A DNA stretch of 64,000 nucleotides from Wenyingzhuangia marina (GCF_900130035.1 NZ_FQXQ01000003.1:62001-126000), one strand, 5' to 3'; counted from the first letter of the stretch, positions 27,381 through 37,201 are shown. The notes: generated from the letters alone by a model not told the origin. Made by a program: numbers and translations.

Positions 27381-27388
27381 CAAAGATA
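27381..27388 (-). promoter_or_regulatory. Candidate -7 element of the permease-tlpA-tpiA operon
   Basis: TATCTTTG on the minus strand, an exact TAnnTTTG, 19 nt before the permease start. The -33 region has TTG triplets but none at the ideal distance. Confidence 0.45.
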
Positions 27389-27474
27389 TCATTTACAACA
27401 ATTATATGCATGTGATGTGTTTAAAAGATTTTAAATATTTAAATTGCTGTCAATAATTAAAAAAGAACTTATCA

Positions 27475-28491
27475 ATGTCAAAAATCATCAAAACAGGATT
27501 GTTATCTTTTGGACTTTCAGGAAAAGTTTTTCATGCACCTTTTGTAAATGAGCATATAGGATTTGAACTAACAGCTGTGGTAGAAAGAAGTAAAAAAACA
27601 ATCAAAGAGGTCTATCCTGATGTAATTAGTTACGATAGTGTTGATGAGATTTTAGCAGATAATAATCTAGATTTAATTATTGTAAATACGCCCAACAATA
27701 CTCATTACGATTTTGCTGTAAAAGCTTTACAAGCAAAAAAACATGTGTTGATGGAAAAGCCATTTGCCATCACTTCAAAAGAAGCAAAAGAATTATATAA
27801 AGTAGCTGCTGAAAATGATTGTAAAATATTAGCATATCATAACAGGAGATACGACAGTGATTACCTTTCTGTAAAAAAAGTATTGGAATCTGGTGATTTA
27901 GGAAATGTGGTAGAAGCACATATTAGATTTGATAGATACAAAACAGAAATAGGACCAAAAGCTGTTAAAGAAACTGCAGAAGTTCCTGGAAGTGGAATTA
28001 CTTATGATTTAGGTTCTCACATTGTTGATGCTGCGATTTCCTTATTTGGACTTCCTGTGAGTTGGCATAAAAAGAAAGGATATTATAGAGAAAATACTCA
28101 AGTAGATGATTTTATGTGTGCTTATATTGAGTTTCCTAACAATATTCATGTTCATGTAACAACAAGCCTGTTAGTACCTAATCCACAATCGTCTTTTGTA
28201 ATACATGGAACCAAAGGAACATATGTAAAACAAAGAATTAATTTACAAGAAGAGCAATTGATGACTGGTATGCAAATTACTGATGCTAATTATGGAGTAG
28301 AGCCTAAAGGAATAGAAGGGGAATTAACCATTGCTTTAAATGCAACAGAAAGAAAAACCATTAAAATTCCTGCTGAACCTGCTACTTATATGCATATTTT
28401 TGAAGCCGTTTATCAAACCATTATCAATGGAAAAGAATATCCAATTACCGAAGCACAGATTGTTAAACAACTAGAAATTTTAGAAGCATAA
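27475..28491 (+). CDS. Gfo/Idh/MocA-family oxidoreductase
   Basis: NAD(P)-dependent dehydrogenase acting on a sugar or cyclitol-like substrate, 338 aa, cytosolic. Rossmann N-terminus with TGLLSFGLSGKVFHAPF (residues about 7-23), TPNNTHYDFA and the conserved KHVLMEKPFAIT (EKP motif with catalytic Lys, about 88-99). C-terminal alpha/beta domain with GSGITYDLGSHIVDAA carrying the family His. Converges on the transglutaminase gene with no intervening bases. Substrate not predictable. Confidence 0.93.
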   Translation: MSKIIKTGLLSFGLSGKVFHAPFVNEHIGFELTAVVERSKKTIKEVYPDVISYDSVDEILADNNLDLIIVNTPNNTHYDFAVKALQAKKHVLMEKPFAITSKEAKELYKVAAENDCKILAYHNRRYDSDYLSVKKVLESGDLGNVVEAHIRFDRYKTEIGPKAVKETAEVPGSGITYDLGSHIVDAAISLFGLPVSWHKKKGYYRENTQVDDFMCAYIEFPNNIHVHVTTSLLVPNPQSSFVIHGTKGTYVKQRINLQEEQLMTGMQITDANYGVEPKGIEGELTIALNATERKTIKIPAEPATYMHIFEAVYQTIINGKEYPITEAQIVKQLEILEA

Positions 28492-29445
28492 TTATTGCTG
28501 TTGTTGTTGCTGTTGAGAGCTTGATCCCGGAATTTTTATTTGAGTTTGTTGATAACCACCATCAGGTCTAATATCAACAGATACTCGTAAAGTACTTTTT
28601 CCACTGCTGTATAACACTCCTTTTAATGGGGCAACATCATAATAATCTCTTCCCCAAGCGACCACAATGTGTTGGTTTTTTGGAATTTGATTATTGGTAG
28701 GATCAAAATCTAACCAACCAAAAGTGGGTATGTAAACCGAAAACCATGCATGGGAAGCATCGGTTCCAATTAATTTTTCTTTCCCCGGAGGAGGTAAAGT
28801 TTCTATGTAGCCACTTACATATTTGGCGGGAAGTTTTACAGAACGCAAACAAGCAATGGCAATTTGTGCAAAATCCTGACAAACCCCTTTTTTCTCTTTC
28901 ATTACTTCGCTAATGGGGGTAGCTACGTTAGAAAAAGTAGTGTTGAATTCAAAATCTTTAAAAATACGTTGCATCAGTTCGTAACTCGCTTCATATACAG
29001 ATCTGTCGGGTTTAAAAGAAACTTCAGCATAGGCTTTTATTTTCTCATCAATATTTTTAATCAATACAGATTCTAATTGAAATTGTCTGGCTTCTAAAAT
29101 TTCATCACTTACTCCTTTTAAAAGTTCTAAAGATTCAGATAAAGTAATGTTTTTAGCCGCTTCAAAATCATCAATAGAAGGACAAAGAAGGATATTTCTA
29201 TCAACTTTGCTAATGGCAGAAACTTTTAATTGCTTGTGATGTTCTTGAATAGAAAAACGAGTAATGGTATTGCCAAAAAAATCAACTCTTTCAGAAAATT
29301 CTACAGGTTTTGGACTGATTTGTAAATCATAAGAAATTAATCTTTGTCCTAAAATATTCTTAGGTTTTAAAATAGCCATGTTATGACAAAAGGTAACTCC
29401 TTCTTCATAATCATATTGAGTTGTATGGATGACTTTATAAACCAT
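28492..29445 (-). CDS. Transglutaminase-like protein with poly-Gln tail
   Basis: Cytosolic transglutaminase/peptidase-fold protein, 317 aa. N-terminal bacterial transglutaminase-associated domain (1-85), then the papain-like core with a full triad: Cys189 (KGVCQDFA), His232 (DASHAWFSV) and Asp248 (WLDFDPT). The C-terminus ends in seven glutamines coded by a short CAG/CAA-type tract. Stop overlaps nothing but abuts the convergent oxidoreductase stop. Shares one base with the ATP-grasp gene upstream. In this conserved gene set the enzyme is thought to act on a peptide made by the partner ligases. Confidence 0.9.
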   Translation of the reverse strand: MVYKVIHTTQYDYEEGVTFCHNMAILKPKNILGQRLISYDLQISPKPVEFSERVDFFGNTITRFSIQEHHKQLKVSAISKVDRNILLCPSIDDFEAAKNITLSESLELLKGVSDEILEARQFQLESVLIKNIDEKIKAYAEVSFKPDRSVYEASYELMQRIFKDFEFNTTFSNVATPISEVMKEKKGVCQDFAQIAIACLRSVKLPAKYVSGYIETLPPPGKEKLIGTDASHAWFSVYIPTFGWLDFDPTNNQIPKNQHIVVAWGRDYYDVAPLKGVLYSSGKSTLRVSVDIRPDGGYQQTQIKIPGSSSQQQQQQQ

Positions 29446-32000
29446 TATATCACAATTTTTTGTTTAACCATTTGTGTTTGTTGATAGGTATGATCAAAGT
29501 ATGTATTGGAAATAGATAAAGAAGTTTCGTGTAGCAAATCACTTAATTCAGATAATAAATCTTCTAAGTTATTTCTTAATGTTTTGTCTTCGTTTAAATT
29601 CAATAAAGTGATTGAATCAACATTTTTAATAAGTTTATTGGCCACTCTAATAGTTTCTAAAGATTTAGAAAAACCTAAAGTTCCTTTTGGAATAGGTAAT
29701 CTTTCTATGTCTTTTTCTATTCTTTTTAACTGATATGACAGCGATTTTGGATATTCTTTGTCTAATAATACCAAGTTTACCACATTGTCTATACTTAAAT
29801 AAGAACGATAACTATATCTGTAAATATTTAAACTTTCGTGGCTAGATAACAACGATTCTAATATTTCGTAGTTTAATTGTTCTTCATAATTAAACACAAT
29901 TAAAGATCTACATTTGGCAATATTCATAGTGGCTTGCTCCATTTGTAGACCAATAAAATAAAGTAGTAAACCTTGGTTTACCAAAATACTTTCTTCTATT
30001 AATCCCATAAAAGCAATTAATCTTGTTACGGTTCTATCTAATAATTTTGTTAAAGAAGCAATAGAAGGTTGTTCATCAGCATTGTAGTTTCTCCATAATT
30101 TTTTAATACTATCAAAAACTCGCCACATGTCTTTAGACCAAAGATTTCTTAAACTATAATAAGAATTGTTAAAACTATTTAAAGTTTGAGCCAAACTACC
30201 TATTCTATTTTCATCTAAAATTAAAGATTGAATTTCTTTTAAAGGATTCTCTAATGTTTTTTCTGAACCTTCCCCAACAAAACCGGGAAAAGTAGAGGTG
30301 ATGTTTGTAATGGCTTTGTACAAATAATTTAATATTTCCGACTCTGATTTTCTAGAGTTGTACTGCTCATTATTCATGTTATTCAATACCATTCTAATAA
30401 ATCTAGAAGTTACCAAAGCTCTTCCTAAATACCTACCAGACCAAAATAAGTTTTCGGCTGTATTACTAGGTAAATCATTAATATCTGACACAGAAATGTT
30501 TTGAGAACTATTCCATGTGTATTGTTGAATATTGGTTTGTAGTTCATTACTAATAACCCAAAAATCTTTACTAACACCACCACGTTGGTTAGAAACGCGT
30601 AATTCTTTTCTTTCTGAAGCCACACGCACCAAACCACCTGGCATTACTGTATAACCGTTTCCTTTGGCAATGCTAAACGTTCTACAAACTATTTTTCTAG
30701 GTTCTAATTTTCCGTTGATGTAGGTAGGGGCTGAAGAAAATGATATTTTTTCTTGAGCCACAAATCGGCAAGGATTTTTTAGAATTTCTTTTTTTAGTAC
30801 TTCAATTTCTACTTCTGATAAAAACTCGCAAAAGAATAAACTTTCTCTGTTAGATCTATCAATTCTTTTAACAACAAAATTTTTGATGTTTTTAAGTACA
30901 AAATTTAATTCCTTTTCTTGTCCACACCACCATGAGGCAATTTGCGGAAGGATTAAATCTTCTTTAAAAAAGTAGTTACAAATAGCGTTCATAAAAGGAA
31001 CCAAACCAGAGTTCTCTATCACACCACTTCCTACAGGGTTTACAACAGTAATGTTTTGATTTCTTACAACTTCTAACAATCCTGCAATTCCTAAATAAGA
31101 ATCTTCTCTTAATTCTAGCGGATCTACAAAAACATCATCCACACGTCTTAAAATAACATCAACTTTTTTTAGTCCGTCCAAAGATTTCATCCAAACAAAA
31201 CCATTACGAACAATCAAATCATTCCCTTTTACCAAAGGATAACCTAACAAAGATGATAAATAAGCGTGCTCAAAATAAGTTTCGTTATGCGGTCCAGGAG
31301 TTAAAATAACAATGTTCGGATTTTCAACATCTTTAGGAGCCGCATCAATCAACATTTGATTGAAGTCGTTAAAAAAAGCAGAAGGCTGTTTTACATTGAT
31401 ATTGTTGTATAATTCCGAGGCAATTCTACTGGTGGTAAAACGATTTTCCAAAGCATAACCCATTCCAGATGGGGCTTGAGTTCTATCATTCACTACCCAC
31501 ATTCTACCATCGGGACCCCTAGAAATTTCTGCAGAATAAATCATTAAAGATTTTGCAGTGGTATATTTTATTTGATCACAATGTCTTAAAAAACCTCTGT
31601 GCTCATAAATAACTTCTGGAGGGAGAATTTTGTTTTTAATTAACTTTCTTTCTCCGTAAATATCTTTTAAAATTAAATCTAAAAGTTCAGCTCTTTGTTT
31701 AATTCCTCTTTCTACTTCTTTCCACTCATCTTCATTAATCACAAAAGGAATAATGTTTAAGTTCCAAGGTCTGTTTAAACCATTAGGATCGTTGTAAACA
31801 TTATAAGTTACCCCGTTCTCAGCCATTAACCAATCAATTTCACTTTGAAGGCTTTTTAGTTTTTCATCACCAATAGTGCTGATGTTTTCCAATAATGTGT
31901 TCCAATTTTGATTGATTTCTTTATTGGGTTTTAAAACTTCATCATAATTCTTAATATCAGATAAGTAATCTTTAAAAAGTTTATTTGAATCAATAGTCAT
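29445..32000 (-). CDS. Circularly permuted ATP-grasp ligase fused to alpha-E domain
   Basis: Predicted peptide-forming ligase, 851 aa, soluble. Residues about 60-480 carry the circularly permuted ATP-grasp (RDDVDD-like ILRRVDDVFVDPLELR, NPVGSGVIEN, RFVAQEKISFSSAPTYINGKLEPRK divided over strands, PGGLVRVA). Residues about 510-840 form the all-helical alpha-E domain (NLFWSGRYLGRALVTSRFIR at its start). Such fusions occur in operons with transglutaminases and DUF2126 proteins and were proposed by comparative genomics to build a small peptide or peptide tag. 10 nt downstream of the DUF2126 gene. Confidence 0.88.
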   Translation of the reverse strand: MTIDSNKLFKDYLSDIKNYDEVLKPNKEINQNWNTLLENISTIGDEKLKSLQSEIDWLMAENGVTYNVYNDPNGLNRPWNLNIIPFVINEDEWKEVERGIKQRAELLDLILKDIYGERKLIKNKILPPEVIYEHRGFLRHCDQIKYTTAKSLMIYSAEISRGPDGRMWVVNDRTQAPSGMGYALENRFTTSRIASELYNNINVKQPSAFFNDFNQMLIDAAPKDVENPNIVILTPGPHNETYFEHAYLSSLLGYPLVKGNDLIVRNGFVWMKSLDGLKKVDVILRRVDDVFVDPLELREDSYLGIAGLLEVVRNQNITVVNPVGSGVIENSGLVPFMNAICNYFFKEDLILPQIASWWCGQEKELNFVLKNIKNFVVKRIDRSNRESLFFCEFLSEVEIEVLKKEILKNPCRFVAQEKISFSSAPTYINGKLEPRKIVCRTFSIAKGNGYTVMPGGLVRVASERKELRVSNQRGGVSKDFWVISNELQTNIQQYTWNSSQNISVSDINDLPSNTAENLFWSGRYLGRALVTSRFIRMVLNNMNNEQYNSRKSESEILNYLYKAITNITSTFPGFVGEGSEKTLENPLKEIQSLILDENRIGSLAQTLNSFNNSYYSLRNLWSKDMWRVFDSIKKLWRNYNADEQPSIASLTKLLDRTVTRLIAFMGLIEESILVNQGLLLYFIGLQMEQATMNIAKCRSLIVFNYEEQLNYEILESLLSSHESLNIYRYSYRSYLSIDNVVNLVLLDKEYPKSLSYQLKRIEKDIERLPIPKGTLGFSKSLETIRVANKLIKNVDSITLLNLNEDKTLRNNLEDLLSELSDLLHETSLSISNTYFDHTYQQTQMVKQKIVI

Positions 32001-32010
32001 TTAGGGTACT

Positions 32011-35000
32011 CTATTTTTTACGCAAATCTAAGGTATTTGGGAATTCTTTATCGACTGGAATGGTTTTATATCTGAATTTTTTTGAACTACCTAACTCTTC
32101 CACAGTTCTTTTAGGAGCTTCTGTCTCACTTTGGGTAATCTCTTCAATATTATCAACATATGTTTGTGTTTCTCCAATATCCCAAAAACGGTTAATTCTT
32201 CTAGATTCTGCTTCAAAACTATTCACAGGGAAGGTTTCGTATGATCTACCACCTGGATGAGCAACAAAATATTTGCACCCTCCAATAGATTTTCTACTCC
32301 AAGTATCTACAATATCAAATGCTAGGGGAGTGTCTACTCCAATAGTTGGATGTAAAGCAGAATATGGATCCCATGCTTTGTATCTAATTCCAGCTACAAA
32401 TTCACCTTTTACAGCTGTAGGTTGCATTTGTACTTTTACGCCATTACAAGTCAATACATATCTTTCATTAACAAAGTTTGATACTTTTACTTGCAAACGC
32501 TCTAAAGAAGAATCTACATAACGGGCTGTTCCGCCACCAGTCATTTCTTCCCCTAATACATTCCAAGGTTCAATACCTGCTCTAAGTTCTAAATGAATAT
32601 TGTTGATGTCTACCATTCCATGTAAAGGAAATCTGAATTCAAAGAAAGGATCAAACCAATCTAACTCAAATTTGTATCCAGCTTTGTTTAATTGGGTAAC
32701 AATATCTTTAATGTCTTCTCTAACAAAATGTTCTATTAGGAATTTATCGTGTAATTCTGTTCCCCATCTAACCAAATCGTGTTCGTATGGTTTTTTCCAG
32801 AACCAAGCTACTAAGGTTCTAACCAATAGCATTTGTAACAAACTCATTTGAGGATGAGGAGGCATGTCAAAACCACGAAGTTCTAATATTCCTAATCGAC
32901 CAGAAGAGGAGTCTGGAGAATATAATTTATCAATACAAAACTCTGCTCTGTGTGTGTTACCTGTTAAATCGGTTAATAAATGTCTAAATAACCTATCGGT
33001 TAACCAAAAAGGAACTTCTCCATCTTTGGGAATTTGACTAAAGGCAATTTCTAACTCGTATAAGTTTTCCATTCTGGCCTCATCAATTCTTGGTGCTTGA
33101 CTGGTAGCTCCCACAAAGGCTCCAGAAAATAAATAAGACAATCCTGGGTGATGTTGCCAAAAAGTAAGCAAGCTTCTTAATAAACTAGGTTTTCTTAATA
33201 AAGGACTGTCCGCAGGAGTGGTTCCTCCTAAAGTTACATGATTTCCTCCACCAGTTCCTGTATGTTTTCCATCAAGCATAAACTTCTCTGTTCCCAAACG
33301 AGCTTTTTTTGCTTCCCCATACAAAGTCATGGTATTGTTAACCAATTCTTCCCAATTTTTCATTGGGTGCACGTTGACTTCTATTACTCCCGGATCTGGA
33401 GTGATTTTCATAGATTCTACTCTATTGTCATGTGGTGGATTATATCCTTCTAAAATAACAGGAATGTTAAGTTCTTTAGCAGTGGCTTCTATAGAAGCAA
33501 TTAAATCAAGAAAAGCATCAGCACTATCTAAAGGTGGTAAGAATAAGTACAATTTACCATATCTAACTTCGGAACAAATTGCAGTTCTAACAAAATATTT
33601 AGGTTTGTTAGTGTCTATTCCGTTGATACAAAAATCTTTATATCTGGTGTTTACCAATCTTTTAAAACTAGGTAAAGGTTTACGTTCTTTAAATAAATCT
33701 GGTTCGTAAACAGGAAAAATTTCGTATTCAGGTTTGGTGATTAAAGAGCTTAAAGGTAATCTTAACCCAATAGGAGAAGTTCCAGGGGTTAAGTGTAAAT
33801 TTTTACGTCTAAAAACCCATTCGCTTGTAAACCATTGGTCTTTATGTTTGTTTAATGGCAATACATAACCAACTGCTTTATTGGTTCCTTGTGCTAAAAT
33901 TTCTGCAAGTCTTTTTCTGATTAAATCTTCGCTGTTTGGTTTGCTAATATCAATATCAACAGGAATGTTTCCTTCTTCCCAGAGCATGTAAAAAGCATCT
34001 TCATAAGTAGGAATAATGTGTTGATGAGAAACGTTTAAATATTTGGTTAAGGTTTTTAAAAACTTAAGATCACTTCCTTCTGGAACTATAGGATTTGGTG
34101 AAAAACAAGAAAGTAATTCTGGAGTATGCCAAATGGGTTTTCCATCTTTTCTCCAATACAACTGAATTTCCCATCTAGGTAAAGGTTCTCCAGGATACCA
34201 TTTTCCTTGCGCATGATGTAGCATTCCGCCTACACCAATTTTATCCATTAACCTTTTGGTTAAATCGTTGGCTAATTTTCTTTTGTGGGATCCATCAGCA
34301 TCGGTATTCCATTCGGGAGATTCCATATCATCAATAGAAACAAAGGTAGGTTCTCCACCCATGGTTAATCTAACATCTCCTTTTTGTAAATCTTTTTCAA
34401 CTTTATATCCAAGTTTTTCAATGGCTTTCCATTGTTCTTCGGTATAAGGTTTGGTAACTCTTGGCGATTCTAAAATTCTAGTGACTGAATTTTCAAATTC
34501 AAATTCGGTATTAATTTCTTTATCACTTAAAATTCCTCCACTAACTGCAGCAGCACTTTCATAATGTGGTGTACAAGATAAAGGAATATGTCCCTCACCG
34601 GCTAACAAACCAGAAGTGGAGTCAAAACCAATCCAACCTGCACCAGGAATATAAACTTCTGTCCATGCATGTAAATCTGTAAAATCTTCTTCAGGTCCGG
34701 AAGGTCCATCTAATGATTTTTCATCAGATTTTAATTGCACAATATATCCAGAGACAAATCTGGCTCCAAATCCTAAATGTCTCATAACTTGTACAAATAA
34801 CCAAGAGTAGTCTCTACAAGATCCAGTTCCACATTTTAAGGTTTCCTCAGCGGTCTGCACTCCAGGTTCTAATCGTATGTTATATTTTAAAAACTCATAT
34901 ATTTTTCGGTTGATATCAATTAAAAAATAAATGGTTTTTCTAGGCGTGTAATCAATGGTTTTTAAAAACTCTTGTAGTAAATCACTATCCTCATTTATTT

Positions 35001-35355
35001 CTAAGTAAGGAGTCAATTCTTTTTTGGTAATCTCATTATATTCAAAAGGATATTCTTCGGCACTATCATCTACAAAAAAATCAAAGGGATTGATGGTTTT
35101 TAAATCGGCCACAATTTCTACTGAAATAGATAATTCTTTGGTTTTTTCAGGAAAAACAACACGTGCTTGGTAATTTCCAAATGGATCTTGTTGCCAGTTA
35201 AAAAAGTGCTCTTCGGGCTCAATTTTTAAAGAATAAGACTCAATAGGAGTTCTACTATGTGGTGCAGGTCTTAGTCTAAAAATATGTGGCGATAAGCTTA
35301 CCGAACGATCGTATTTGTATTTTGTCTTATGGGAGATTACTACTTTTAGAGCCAT
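32011..35355 (-). CDS. Transglutaminase - DUF2126 fusion protein
   Basis: 1114 aa, soluble. N-terminal transglutaminase half (1-300) with Cys180 (GTGSCRDYSW), His229 (DLHAWTEVY) and Asp245 (GFDST). The remainder is DUF2126, with LTMGGEPTFVSIDD (about 330), TGTGGGNHVTLGG, LFSGAFVGATSQAPR and LGILELRGFDMPPHPQMS; the GNH..LGG and E.R pattern recalls glutamine-synthetase/GCS2-type COOH-NH2 ligases, which I treat as an inference. First gene of a three-gene operon (this gene, ATP-grasp/alpha-E, transglutaminase). No Anbu-type peptidase gene is beside it. Confidence 0.87.
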   Translation of the reverse strand: MALKVVISHKTKYKYDRSVSLSPHIFRLRPAPHSRTPIESYSLKIEPEEHFFNWQQDPFGNYQARVVFPEKTKELSISVEIVADLKTINPFDFFVDDSAEEYPFEYNEITKKELTPYLEINEDSDLLQEFLKTIDYTPRKTIYFLIDINRKIYEFLKYNIRLEPGVQTAEETLKCGTGSCRDYSWLFVQVMRHLGFGARFVSGYIVQLKSDEKSLDGPSGPEEDFTDLHAWTEVYIPGAGWIGFDSTSGLLAGEGHIPLSCTPHYESAAAVSGGILSDKEINTEFEFENSVTRILESPRVTKPYTEEQWKAIEKLGYKVEKDLQKGDVRLTMGGEPTFVSIDDMESPEWNTDADGSHKRKLANDLTKRLMDKIGVGGMLHHAQGKWYPGEPLPRWEIQLYWRKDGKPIWHTPELLSCFSPNPIVPEGSDLKFLKTLTKYLNVSHQHIIPTYEDAFYMLWEEGNIPVDIDISKPNSEDLIRKRLAEILAQGTNKAVGYVLPLNKHKDQWFTSEWVFRRKNLHLTPGTSPIGLRLPLSSLITKPEYEIFPVYEPDLFKERKPLPSFKRLVNTRYKDFCINGIDTNKPKYFVRTAICSEVRYGKLYLFLPPLDSADAFLDLIASIEATAKELNIPVILEGYNPPHDNRVESMKITPDPGVIEVNVHPMKNWEELVNNTMTLYGEAKKARLGTEKFMLDGKHTGTGGGNHVTLGGTTPADSPLLRKPSLLRSLLTFWQHHPGLSYLFSGAFVGATSQAPRIDEARMENLYELEIAFSQIPKDGEVPFWLTDRLFRHLLTDLTGNTHRAEFCIDKLYSPDSSSGRLGILELRGFDMPPHPQMSLLQMLLVRTLVAWFWKKPYEHDLVRWGTELHDKFLIEHFVREDIKDIVTQLNKAGYKFELDWFDPFFEFRFPLHGMVDINNIHLELRAGIEPWNVLGEEMTGGGTARYVDSSLERLQVKVSNFVNERYVLTCNGVKVQMQPTAVKGEFVAGIRYKAWDPYSALHPTIGVDTPLAFDIVDTWSRKSIGGCKYFVAHPGGRSYETFPVNSFEAESRRINRFWDIGETQTYVDNIEEITQSETEAPKRTVEELGSSKKFRYKTIPVDKEFPNTLDLRKK

Positions 35356-35518
35356 ATGTTGTTGATAGTTTGTTTGGACTGATTGTCCTTTTTCTAAAAC
35401 AAACTAAGTTAAATGAATTCTATTTTAGAATATCTGTGTTTCCTCAGTTTTAACAAAGATTTATTAATTAGCTATTATAGTGTGTGAAATTTATGTTTCT
35501 GTTAATTTATGATGATTT

Positions 35519-36418
35519 TTAATCTACAATTTTTGCATAATGATTTGGATGAAGTCCTTTTCCGTATTTTGATGCATATACTTTTGTAAATTCCGCTCCT
35601 AAAAAAAGAATTAAACAAGAATAAGATACCCATAATAGAATTAAAATTACTGATCCAGCAGCCCCAAAAGTAGAACCAGGATTTGTAGTACCAAAATAAA
35701 TCCCCAACGCAAATTTACCAATACTAAAAAGTAAGCTAGTAACAAAAGCACCTAGCCAAACATCTTTCCAAGAAATAATTACGTCTGGTAGAATTTTAAA
35801 AATTAAAGCAAATAAAACGGTAATCAACCCTAAGGGAATGATAAAGTTTATGATTTGAAAAAGGTAAAGAATTAGATTTGAAAAATGACTTTGAATCCAA
35901 TCTGTAAGTATACTAATTATGGTTGTTAGAATTAAAGAGATCAGTAGCAGAAACCCTATAATTAAGACCAGACCTAATGAAAACAATCTATCTTTTACAA
36001 TTTTAAAAAAACTATTATCAGGTAAAGGTTCTACACTCCATATGTTGTTAAGTGCTTTTTGTAAGGCAATAAACATTCCTGTAGCACCATAAATTAAAGA
36101 GGCAATACCAATAATTAAGGCAATGGTAGATTGTTCTTTATCAAAAGTATTTTGAAGCATGGTTTCAATCAAATTGGCAGAATCACTTCCTAAAACACTA
36201 GAGACTTCATTAATAATTTTAGTTTTTACTTCAATTTTATCATAGATAAGTCCCACGGAATGAATAGAAATAATGATTAAGGCGGGAAAAGAAAATAAAG
36301 CATAATAACTAACGGCAGCACTCATTTGAAAAGGACTGTTTTTGTTCCAGTTTTTATAGGTTTCTACACTTAAATTTTTAAATACTACAAAATAATTCAG
36401 GAGTTTTTTCATTGCCAA
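35519..36418 (-). CDS. YihY/BrkB-family membrane protein
   Basis: Inner membrane protein, 299 aa, six predicted helices. Family marks are the N-terminal AAVSYYALFSFPALIIISIH, YGATGMFIALQKALNNIW and the late GSVILILLWVSYSCLILFLGAEFTKVYA. Long mislabelled as RNase BN; the true role is unknown. Two Met codons (1 and 3) are both possible starts. Divergent from the zincin gene, with a proposed AraC-type operator between them. Confidence 0.92.
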   Translation of the reverse strand: MAMKKLLNYFVVFKNLSVETYKNWNKNSPFQMSAAVSYYALFSFPALIIISIHSVGLIYDKIEVKTKIINEVSSVLGSDSANLIETMLQNTFDKEQSTIALIIGIASLIYGATGMFIALQKALNNIWSVEPLPDNSFFKIVKDRLFSLGLVLIIGFLLLISLILTTIISILTDWIQSHFSNLILYLFQIINFIIPLGLITVLFALIFKILPDVIISWKDVWLGAFVTSLLFSIGKFALGIYFGTTNPGSTFGAAGSVILILLWVSYSCLILFLGAEFTKVYASKYGKGLHPNHYAKIVD

Positions 36419-36493
36419 TGCCTTTAATGGGTTGATAACATTAACGAACTTAACTTTAATTTTATTAATAATAAAGCATTCAAATTAATAACG

Positions 36494-36524
36494 TTCATAT
36501 TTAATTTATATGGGTTCATATAAG
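36494..36524. promoter_or_regulatory. Proposed AraC-type operator, yihY / zincin promoter
   Basis: TTCATAT at 36494 and again at 36515, exactly 21 bp apart, with ATATGGG between them. In the minus orientation it fits the element found before dps, mscS and araC (half-site AnATGAR repeated at 21 bp). Unlike dps and mscS, no exact TAnnTTTG lies 24 bp away on either side, so the promoter it serves is uncertain. Confidence 0.45.
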
Positions 36525-36554
36525 GTGTGATTCGTGTTTAACTTGCAAATAGTT

Positions 36555-37199
36555 ATGAAAACAAAGAAAAGAATCATATTAATCTTACTTTTTCCTATCA
36601 CATTAGGATTTATTTATAGCATGAATTCAAAAAAAATGACACATAAAATTATTCCTAAAATAATTAAAGAAGAAGCGTTAATTGCTTTGTCTCATTATCC
36701 TGATTTAAAAGATACAGCAATTGAGTTTGTCATCAAACCAAGTTTAAAAACTTCTTTTATGAAAGCTCAGCCTGTTTTCAAAACGATTTTAAATCCATCA
36801 AAAAACAGGTGTTATAAAATTTTTATCAGTGAGCATTTTGTGGTTGAAAATAAAAAAGTAAGTCTAGATGAAATTCCTAAAAATGTATTAATTGGTTGGT
36901 TAGGACATGAATTAGGACATATCATGGATTATAAAAATAGAAGTGGATTTGATTTAATTGCTTTTGGAATTAGGTATTTGTTTTCGCAAAAACATATTAG
37001 AGAAGCAGAAAGAGTAGCAGATTCTTATGCAGTTTCTAATGGCATGGGAGATTATATTTTGGCAACCAAGAATTACATCTTAAATCATGCAGATTTTTCG
37101 GATGCTTATAAAAACAGAATTAAAAGATTATATGTGTCTCCTGATGAAATTTTAGAATTGATTGAAGAAACAGATAGTATTAACAATTTAAAAGAATAG
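36555..37199 (+). CDS. Putative membrane-anchored zincin metalloprotease
   Basis: 214 aa from Met at 36555, preferred over the ATG at 36534 because it starts a signal-anchor (RIILILLFPITLGFIYS). Zinc motif HELGH at residues 118-122 (GWLGHELGHIMD), with a later EAERVADSYAV whose Glu152 could be the third ligand as in M48-type gluzincins. Acts at the periplasmic face if the anchor is N-in. 2 nt before the GH3 gene, so co-transcribed. Family not firmly recognised. Confidence 0.7.
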   Translation: MKTKKRIILILLFPITLGFIYSMNSKKMTHKIIPKIIKEEALIALSHYPDLKDTAIEFVIKPSLKTSFMKAQPVFKTILNPSKNRCYKIFISEHFVVENKKVSLDEIPKNVLIGWLGHELGHIMDYKNRSGFDLIAFGIRYLFSQKHIREAERVADSYAVSNGMGDYILATKNYILNHADFSDAYKNRIKRLYVSPDEILELIEETDSINNLKE

Positions 37200-37201
37200 A
37201 G

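Noticed and set aside
27881-28491. Frameshift between oxidoreductase and transglutaminase genes
   Set aside because: Both reading frames are complete on opposite strands with normal family lengths; the zero-base junction is genuine convergence.
35519-36418. RNase BN annotation for the YihY protein
   Set aside because: The protein is an integral membrane protein with no metallo-hydrolase motif; the RNase BN name is a known historic error.
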